A stretch of DNA of 21,687 bases. Source: Gammaproteobacteria bacterium. GTDB lineage: Bacteria; Pseudomonadota; Gammaproteobacteria; DAOWEP01. The stretch is from contig DAOWEP010000169.1 of NCBI GenBank assembly GCA_030638455.1, forward strand, positions 1 to 21,687, given 5' to 3'. The notes under the pieces are model-generated. The model did no database searches. It was not told the origin of the DNA and worked only from the letters and a program-made list of their open reading frames with translations. Positions within the stretch are counted from its first letter, which is position 1, and every line of letters starts with the position of its first letter. Positions 16,463-21,687 of this stretch are shown one piece after another. Position numbers and translations under genes: made by a program.

Positions 16463-17101
16463 TTACAGCTTCTTGCCGTAATGGCTACGGATAATCACGT
16501 GTGCATTATCACTGCCGCCGGTTCCGCGGCTGGTAATGCGAAACATTGAGATATCACTAGATGATTTTAATGACCCGGCTCCCTGGCCCTGGTTCAATGA
16601 GGAGCTACCACCAGATTCAGTATCACCCAGATATTCAATGAAGTAGCGAGGCTGGGTGCTGACCCCACCAACAGTACCCGAACTATAGGCTTCCAGTGTT
16701 TTTGCATATCCATTCGCCCAGAAGGCGGCATCGGTATAGCCTTTTACTGAGCCGTCAGTATTAGGGAGGGGCGAGTTATAGTTTGTCTGATCACCCCTGC
16801 CTTCAAACAGCCCGTCAGATTCAACGGTGTCCGTAAAGGCGCTGGTCGTTGCCAGACCCTCAATCAGGGTTTCGGCGGCACGAATAGCGGCTTCTGATGC
16901 TTGCAGAGCCATACTTCGGTCACGCATATTGCCAGCCATTTTTTCTTCCATGATGGTGGAGCGCATGGCGGTCACACCCAGCATGGTCATGATCAGCAGG
17001 ATTATCAGGCTGATTACGAGTACTGCGCCTTGCTGTCTGGAATGCAGGCCAATTCTGGTCGCTGTTTTCGAGAGTTTGATTGTGTGTATTGGTTGGCTCA
17101 T
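16463..17101 (-). CDS. pilX: Type IV minor pilin PilX
   Basis: A 212-residue PilX-family prepilin with a 25-residue leader ending QQG. It is followed by AVLVISLIILLIMTMLGVTAMRSTIMEEKMAGN, the PilX N-terminal signature, and then MALQASEAAIRAAE. Mature position 5 is Ile, not Glu, a feature of PilX/GspK-type subunits thought to sit at the tip. The protein contains no cysteine and ends with a basic IIRSHYGKKL. There is no strong ribosome binding site before the ATG at 17101, which suggests expression as part of the operon 32 nt after pilW. In characterised pili PilX links the minor pilins to PilY1, encoded next. Confidence 0.92.
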   Translation of the reverse strand: MSQPIHTIKLSKTATRIGLHSRQQGAVLVISLIILLIMTMLGVTAMRSTIMEEKMAGNMRDRSMALQASEAAIRAAETLIEGLATTSAFTDTVESDGLFEGRGDQTNYNSPLPNTDGSVKGYTDAAFWANGYAKTLEAYSSGTVGGVSTQPRYFIEYLGDTESGGSSSLNQGQGAGSLKSSSDISMFRITSRGTGGSDNAHVIIRSHYGKKL

Positions 17102-17133
17102 TGTCTTGTTGCTCGCATTTCTAATTAAGCTGA

Positions 17134-18261
17134 TTATTGCACCCGGTTGCGTATGGCGATGGTAGTGTTGAATACCTGTCTGATGCGCCGGTCTCCCGCT
17201 GTAGTGGATCCACCATTATAGGTATAGACTTGCGCGGTATCGGCAATATTGTCATCAATGGATTCCAGTAGCAGCGATAGCCGGACGCTTACAGCATTAT
17301 CCATATCAGTAACACTACCCACGACGACATAGGTATTGGCAGAACCATCTACCGGGGAATCAGTGTCTTCGCCATACTGGATTTGCATGTCTTGCACGCC
17401 TTCCACCAGCTCCTCGCTTGCGTCGCTACCAATCTTGCGAAACAGGGCATTCAGGCCGCTTGCCCCAGTGCCAATATAGTAGGTGTAATTTTCAATCTTG
17501 ATAATCTGAGAGTCTGGCCCAAATTTTTCATCATCTGAGCCCGAAGCACCACCCCATGATGAAGGGGTATTGCCCGGTGTGCCGCTTGCCGGATGGGTGG
17601 CGTTGAGCTCCGCTCCACCCGTGATAGTCAGATTGGCGACCTGGAATACACGTGATTTGCTGCAGTCAGATACCATCAGGATATCGCCTTCACAAAGCCC
17701 GCTGATCCTGTCGGTTCCATCATCACAGGCACCTGATTCTTCAGATGTTACTTCAACAAAAATCTGGGCACTACTGTTGTTCTTAATAACCGATATACCG
17801 TTATCTGCATTGCGCCGGAAGGTGATAACATCTGTTCCCGCGATTGCCGGGATTGATGCGCCGTTGATAGTGATTGTGCCGGCTACATTGTCATAGCCTC
17901 CAATCCCGGTATTCATGTTGTAGGAAGCATCATCGCCGGAAGCACAGGTTCCGCTTGCGGGTCGTGTGCTTCCATCCGGGCAGTTGACCGTATTAGTAAT
18001 CGATCCACCGCTACTACCAGCACAACCTTGATAGTCCGCCATGCGAATATCTTTAGTCAAGATATCCATTGCATAACGGCCGTTTTCCTGTAACCGGGAA
18101 AACGCCTCGGTGGTGCGGTAGGCCTGTTTGCTGTTACTGAAAATTTCGATAGTGCCGGCCAGCAGGATCAGGCTCAGCGTAATCGCCACCATTAATTCGA
18201 CCAGTGAAAAACCCTGCTGTGAAGCAAAACATGGGCTTGTGTGATGTGTAGTCATCTTCAT
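17134..18261 (-). CDS. pilW: Type IV minor pilin PilW
   Basis: A 375-residue PilW-family prepilin. The leader ends QQG (residue 17), then FSLVELMVAITLSLILLAGTIEIF with Glu at mature position 5. FSRLQENGRYAMDILTKDIRMADYQGC is the usual PilW continuation. The C-terminal domain contains several cysteines and the late GVQDMQIQYGEDTD and VRLSLLLES motifs seen in this family. Its ATG overlaps the pilV stop by 4 nt (ATGA), so translation is probably coupled. PilW is a component of the minor pilin priming complex that starts pilus assembly and presents PilY1. Confidence 0.93.
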   Translation of the reverse strand: MKMTTHHTSPCFASQQGFSLVELMVAITLSLILLAGTIEIFSNSKQAYRTTEAFSRLQENGRYAMDILTKDIRMADYQGCAGSSGGSITNTVNCPDGSTRPASGTCASGDDASYNMNTGIGGYDNVAGTITINGASIPAIAGTDVITFRRNADNGISVIKNNSSAQIFVEVTSEESGACDDGTDRISGLCEGDILMVSDCSKSRVFQVANLTITGGAELNATHPASGTPGNTPSSWGGASGSDDEKFGPDSQIIKIENYTYYIGTGASGLNALFRKIGSDASEELVEGVQDMQIQYGEDTDSPVDGSANTYVVVGSVTDMDNAVSVRLSLLLESIDDNIADTAQVYTYNGGSTTAGDRRIRQVFNTTIAIRNRVQ

Positions 18262-18800
18262 GGACGGAAGCTCGTTACAAAACGTTGAAAATCTGCAGCT
18301 GTGCCAGTGCGATCGTCATCCCACCAAACCTTGACAGCATAGATGCTCCCGCTCCCATCGCAAGCAATGGCGGTTGTTATTCCGTCATCCGGTGTGCTGT
18401 CAAGACAGACAACCCCCTGTCCTGATGGCAGGGTTGCGCCAAGGTTCTGGTTCCAGTCCCAGGTATCATGAACCGCCATATCAGCGGCATTGCAGCCGGT
18501 TGTGTTAGTGCAATTGGTTTTTTGTGCGCCGGTGGCATTGTTGTAGTCGCCGGCATCAAACCCGTCTTTGTTGGCGCGCATGCGGTCCGTTATGCTATAG
18601 GCAAGAACAGTTGCCTGGCTACGCAGGTAGGCGCTTTGGTTGAATTTCATGCCGTTAGTCATCAATGAGGCAAGTCCCAGCAGGCCAATGGACATGACCA
18701 GCACAGTGATCAGTATCTCCATTAAGGCAATACCTTTTTGCACATAGCCATTTTGTGAATGGCCTTGTTTAAAGCAGTCAGGTTGTGAATATTTATGCAT
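18258..18800 (-). CDS. pilV: Type IV minor pilin PilV
   Basis: A 180-residue prepilin with an unusually long 23-residue leader ending QKG. It then has IALMEILITVLVMSIGLLGLASLMTNG, with Glu at mature position 5, the PilV signature. The segment after it (QSAYLRSQATVLAYSITDRMRAN) is also typical of PilV. Glycines in the leader fall at residues 13, 18 and 23, a five-residue period. Cysteine pairs occur in NCTNTTGC and around CLDS...IACD. The ATG at 18800 has GGAAA about 6 nt upstream and is the only available in-frame start before the cleavage site. It lies between fimT/U and pilW and overlaps pilW by 4 nt. Confidence 0.92.
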   Translation of the reverse strand: MHKYSQPDCFKQGHSQNGYVQKGIALMEILITVLVMSIGLLGLASLMTNGMKFNQSAYLRSQATVLAYSITDRMRANKDGFDAGDYNNATGAQKTNCTNTTGCNAADMAVHDTWDWNQNLGATLPSGQGVVCLDSTPDDGITTAIACDGSGSIYAVKVWWDDDRTGTAADFQRFVTSFRP

Positions 18801-18838
18801 AAGTCTTTCCAGATTTTTGCCTTTAATTCGGTGGGTGC

Positions 18839-19384
18839 TCAGGGACAGGCATTCAATGTAGCAGCGCTGTCGTTGGCGTCTGCAGCGCGCGCCCGGCCAG
18901 CAAGGCCGATAATAATGGCGCGGGGTTTGGAACCATCCCCATAACCGCGGTCATCACAGAGGATCAAATCTCCGCTTTCCCCGGCAGCGCCACTGCCGAC
19001 ATAAGAAATATAATCGTCCACATCAGCGCTACCGCGCAATGTGTTCCCGCTGGGCATGGCTTCATGGACCTGGATAATGGTTTCACCAGCATCAACCGTT
19101 TCATCTTTATCACTGTCAACAAAGGTGATCCAGCCCTGTTCCCAGCGGTTGGCCGTGGTGCAGTTACTTCCATCCGCACTTTTGCAAACCGTTACCTGAG
19201 CGCCACGTTTGATAGCTTCACTGCGCGCAATGCTCAGCGTGGTCATGAAATCATTCGCCTGGGTTACCAGCCGGTTATCCAGTACAAAGCTGCGGAAGTT
19301 GGGTACCGCCATGGCCAGGATGATCCCCATCACCACGATGGCAATCATCAGTTCAACCAATGTAAATCCAGAATCTTTATTCAT
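18839..19384 (-). CDS. fimU: GspH/FimT/FimU-type minor pilin
   Basis: A 181-residue prepilin with a very short leader, MNKDSG. It is followed by FTLVELMIAIVVMGIILAMAVPNF, with Glu at mature position 5. The helix continuation DFMTTLSIARSEAIKRGAQVTVCKS is the GspH/FimT hallmark. Further cysteines occur at NCTT, ILCDDRG and the C-terminal NACP ending, as in FimT/FimU proteins. It is the first gene of the canonical operon, and only one such gene is present where P. aeruginosa has two (fimU and fimT). The symbol is therefore uncertain between fimT and fimU. No strong ribosome binding site precedes the ATG. A CRP/Vfr-type site lies about 108 nt upstream. Confidence 0.85.
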   Translation of the reverse strand: MNKDSGFTLVELMIAIVVMGIILAMAVPNFRSFVLDNRLVTQANDFMTTLSIARSEAIKRGAQVTVCKSADGSNCTTANRWEQGWITFVDSDKDETVDAGETIIQVHEAMPSGNTLRGSADVDDYISYVGSGAAGESGDLILCDDRGYGDGSKPRAIIIGLAGRARAADANDSAATLNACP

Positions 19385-19491
19385 AAGCTTTATATATAGA
19401 CCCCGGAGAATGGTTTTCCAGTGACGACAGACAGGCTGTAGGGGGTGTCGGATGAGCGGTGCAATGGGTAAAAGGAGTGTGGTTTAATAGG

Positions 19492-19507
19492 TGTGATGGT
19501 GATCACA
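19492..19507. promoter_or_regulatory. CRP/Vfr-type binding site
   Basis: TGTGATGGTGATCACA matches the CRP consensus TGTGA-N6-TCACA exactly, with perfect 6-bp arms around GGTG and a T following TCACA. It lies between the divergent fimT/U (start 19384) and thiO (start 19581) genes. In P. aeruginosa the CRP homolog Vfr controls type IV pilus genes, so regulation of the pilin operon is plausible. Which gene it controls cannot be decided, because no clear -10/-35 pair is visible at the standard class I or II spacing. Confidence 0.65.
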
Positions 19508-19580
19508 TTATAGATAATGTTAGGTTTATTAAGGGTATTGGTGTAGAGCAGGTTTTGGCAGGTGAAATGAGGGGCAGGAA

Positions 19581-20693
19581 TTGAGTGATTGTATAGTTAT
19601 CGGCGGTGGCCTGATTGGAATGCTTACGGCGCATGAGTTGGCCAGTGAAGGGATGGTCGTTACGCTGCTTGAACGTGGTGAGGTGGCCAGGGAATCCTCC
19701 TGGGCCGGTGGTGGTATCCTGTCGCCTTTATATCCCTGGCGTTATCCAGAACCGGTTACTCGATTAGCAACCTGGAGCCAGAACATGTACCCGCAATTTT
19801 GCGCAGACCTTGAGTCCCGGACGGGCATAGACCCGGAATGGATTCAAAGTGGCTTGTTGATTCTGGACTCTGGTGACCGGTTTCAGGAAAAACAACAGAT
19901 GCTGGCATGGGCTAAAGAGTCTGGTAGCACAATTGAAGTTCATAACGGCAACCCTGTGCATTACGAGCCGGGTATTTCTGTTGATCCATGTGAATATATC
20001 CTGATGCCTGATGTTGCCCAGGTGCGGAACCCGCGGCTTACAAAGGCAGTAAAGGCTAGTCTTGATGATAAGGGCGTACATATTGTAGAACATGCTGAGG
20101 CTACCCAGCTGCTGCATATAAAGGGTAAGATAGAGGGTGTGCTAACAGATGCGCGGAAATATTTTGCCAATACTGTAGTAATTGCCGGAGGTGCCTGGAG
20201 TGCAAGCTTGTTGCAGAAGCTGGTTCCCGAAATAAATGTTGAACCAGTGCGGGGCCAGATGATTCTGTTTCGTGCAAAACCAGGAGACTTAAAGCACATT
20301 GTGTTAACAGAAGAGATGGGGCAGGCACGCTATCTGATTCCCCGTAAAGATGGCCGTATTCTTGCAGGCAGTACCCTTGAATATCAGGGGTTTGATAAAT
20401 CAACCACCCAGGAAGGACTGGATGCACTTCGGCATTTTGCAATCAATTTGTTGCCTGGGCTGGCAGAGGTTGAAATAGAAAATCACTGGGCAGGTTTGAG
20501 GCCGGGGTCACCTCAGGGGGTTCCTTATATCTGTGGGCATCCTGAGGTTGAAGGGCTCTTTATAAATGCCGGACATTTTCGCAATGGCGTGGTCATGGGG
20601 CCGGCGTCTGCCCGTTTATTGTCAGACCTTATATTGAAGCGGGAGCCAGTGGTTGATCCTTCGTCTTATACGGTAGGGGCCTTGCGCGGTTAA
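19581..20693 (+). CDS. thiO: FAD-dependent glycine oxidase ThiO
   Basis: A 370-residue DAO-family flavoenzyme. The N-terminal Rossmann motif GGGLIG (residues 8-13) binds FAD. A WAGGGILSPLYPWRYP motif follows, typical of ThiO-type oxidases. The C-terminal half has VRGQMILF, GRILAGSTLE, HWAGLRPGSP and a final GHFRNGVVMGP substrate/FAD region. ThiO oxidises glycine to iminoglycine for the thiazole part of thiamine. Some relatives act on other amino acids, and no thiamine gene is adjacent here. The start is a TTG at 19581 with GAGGGG about 6 nt upstream; it places the Rossmann motif at the usual distance from the N-terminus. A thiO-like gene also borders the fimT/U end of the pilin cluster in Pseudomonas. 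Confidence 0.88.
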   Translation: MSDCIVIGGGLIGMLTAHELASEGMVVTLLERGEVARESSWAGGGILSPLYPWRYPEPVTRLATWSQNMYPQFCADLESRTGIDPEWIQSGLLILDSGDRFQEKQQMLAWAKESGSTIEVHNGNPVHYEPGISVDPCEYILMPDVAQVRNPRLTKAVKASLDDKGVHIVEHAEATQLLHIKGKIEGVLTDARKYFANTVVIAGGAWSASLLQKLVPEINVEPVRGQMILFRAKPGDLKHIVLTEEMGQARYLIPRKDGRILAGSTLEYQGFDKSTTQEGLDALRHFAINLLPGLAEVEIENHWAGLRPGSPQGVPYICGHPEVEGLFINAGHFRNGVVMGPASARLLSDLILKREPVVDPSSYTVGALRG

Positions 20694-20710
20694 GATAAGG
20701 TATCTTTTTT
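20692..20710 (+). terminator. Possible rho-independent terminator after thiO
   Basis: AAGATA (20692-20697) and TATCTT (20701-20706) form a 6-bp stem with a 3-nt loop, running into six consecutive T residues. It begins within the thiO stop codon. The AU-rich stem makes it weak. Confidence 0.4.
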
Positions 20711-20801
20711 AAAGATGATGCTAGTAATATCCCCAATAAAAGAAACATAACCATATATTATATAAAGGAAATATTATAATAACACTATTTTTTTATAGTT
20801 A

Positions 20802-20831
20802 TAGACTTTATCTAAAGGCTAGCATTATACT
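20802..20831 (+). promoter_or_regulatory. Candidate promoter of the Irr-like gene
   Basis: TAGACT (20802-20807) and TATACT (20826-20831) are separated by 18 bp, in a strongly AT-rich stretch (about 20697-20860) upstream of the regulator gene. The region has imperfect inverted repeats, for example ATAAC...TAT / ATA-GTTAT around 20780-20801, that could be an autoregulatory operator. I cannot assign a specific Fur or Irr box. Confidence 0.4.
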
Positions 20832-20875
20832 AGGAAATCGAAAACTTCATTTCAAGTGTATGTAAAAAGGTGCAA

Positions 20876-21301
20876 ATGATGAATAAGCAGTCGGTTATTG
20901 ACTTGTTACAGGAGCATGGTGTTCAGTCTACCCAGCAGCGGATAGAAATTGCCCAAATACTTTTTGCAAAACCGCAGCATTTGTCCGCAGATCAGGTTCT
21001 GGCAAAAGTTAATCACAAACGTAATATTGTTTCCAAGGCAACTGTATACAATTCACTGGGTCTTTTCGCGCGCAAGGGTATGATTCGGGAGATCATTGCT
21101 GATCCTAACCGGGTGTTCTACGACTCAAATACCAGTGAGCATCACCATTTCTTTAACGTTGATACTGGTGAGTTATCTGATTTACCAAATGAGAATATAA
21201 CTGTTAACGAGTTACCTGGGTTACCCGAGGGTACAGTAGCAGATAGTATTGATGTCATTTTTAAAGTTAGAAACAAAGCAGAAAAACCATCTGTATTTTA
21301 G
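20876..21301 (+). CDS. Fur-family regulator, Irr-like, cysteine-free
   Basis: A protein of about 141 residues with the Fur winged-helix N-terminal domain (STQQRIEIAQILF, HLSADQVLAKV, SKATVYNSLGLFARKGMI). Its C-terminal part resembles Irr of alphaproteobacteria: SEHHHFFNVDTGELSDL with histidines 89-91, then NELPGLPEGTVADSIDVIFKVR. There is no cysteine at all, so the structural CxxC zinc site of classical Fur, PerR and Zur is absent. Irr proteins respond to haem and iron; that this one does is inference. Possible starts are GTG 20870, ATG 20876 and ATG 20879. AAAGG at 20866-20870 favours one of the ATGs. The gene is monocistronic, between thiO and a tRNA gene. Confidence 0.85.
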   Translation: MMNKQSVIDLLQEHGVQSTQQRIEIAQILFAKPQHLSADQVLAKVNHKRNIVSKATVYNSLGLFARKGMIREIIADPNRVFYDSNTSEHHHFFNVDTGELSDLPNENITVNELPGLPEGTVADSIDVIFKVRNKAEKPSVF

Positions 21302-21456
21302 GTGTTTGGTTCCAGTTATGTACACGACTGCATGGAAGCAGGAGGTAGAGCAACGCAGGAGTAGTTGCCGAGGATGTACGGTATGCCGCGATGCCATGGA
21401 GCGGTGTCCTGAATAGCCGTCTGATTGAGATTTCCCCTTACTCACTCATCCTTGTG

Positions 21457-21486
21457 TTTATCTCGATTGTAGTTTCTTAGTATACT
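21457..21486 (+). promoter_or_regulatory. Candidate promoter of tRNA-Thr
   Basis: TATACT at 21481-21486 lies about 30 nt upstream of the mature tRNA end. It is followed by a GC-rich discriminator (CGCC), as in stable-RNA promoters. The -35 is weak (TTTATC at 21457-21462, 18-bp spacer). Confidence 0.45.
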
Positions 21487-21515
21487 CGCCAGCCAAGGTT
21501 ATATTCTCAATCAAT

Positions 21516-21591
<76 letters not shown>

Positions 21592-21687
21592 TTTCCCTAA
21601 AAAAATTAAATACTCAGGATGTGGTTTCCAGCTATAAAATCAAGATGGCTATTATCAGTATATTTTTCATGGAATAAAGCTGTTGGC
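21592..21687 (+). other. Unassigned tail after tRNA-Thr
   Basis: AT-rich end of the window. An ATG at 21619 opens a 23-codon frame that is still open at the last base, but it lacks a properly spaced ribosome binding site and any recognisable motif. I cannot call it a gene. Confidence 0.2.

Overview
This window comes from a gammaproteobacterium. GC content looks middling by eye. The order murJ / ribF-ileS-lspA-fkpB-ispH / pilE-pilY2-pilY1-pilX-pilW-pilV-fimT(U) / thiO is very close to the corresponding region of Pseudomonas aeruginosa. Codon usage, the lower GC and an Irr-like Fur-family regulator suggest a different, probably environmental lineage that I cannot name.

Layout. 1-885 is the C-terminal part of the lipid II flippase gene murJ. 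The 886-1168 gap holds a palindromic MITE-like element (915-1073, flanked by TAA) and a candidate promoter. 1169-6984 is a tight plus-strand housekeeping operon: ribF (FMN/FAD synthesis), ileS (isoleucyl-tRNA synthetase), lspA (signal peptidase II), fkpB (peptidyl-prolyl isomerase) and ispH (isoprenoid synthesis). The last three genes overlap by 1 and 4 nt.

7041-11162 (minus strand) is a compact four-gene set of type IV pilin-like proteins: GspH/FimT-like, PilW-like, PilX-like and PilV-like. The PilX-like and PilV-like members carry unusually large C-terminal regions, and the set has no PilY1. It is divergent from a plus-strand PilE-like pilin gene (11399-11917). Relative to the Pseudomonas order, this whole block is an extra insert between ispH and pilE.

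11952-19384 (minus strand) is the canonical minor pilin operon, transcribed fimT/U-pilV-pilW-pilX-pilY1-pilY2-pilE. These proteins are expected to form the priming and tip complex of a type IV pilus, with PilY1 as the calcium-dependent tip adhesin and mechanosensor. A perfect CRP/Vfr-type site (TGTGA-N6-TCACA) lies in the divergent fimT-thiO intergenic region. 19581-20693 is thiO (FAD-dependent glycine/amino-acid oxidase). Next comes a cysteine-free, Irr-like Fur-family regulator (20876-21301), and then a tRNA-Thr(CGT) gene (21516-21591).

The most interesting material is the second minor pilin set. Its prepilins have modified leader regions (a three-fold GFTT repeat at one processing site) and repeated cysteine-rich or beta-solenoid-like C-terminal regions. 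This suggests an alternative pilus tip that does not use a PilY1-type adhesin encoded next to it.
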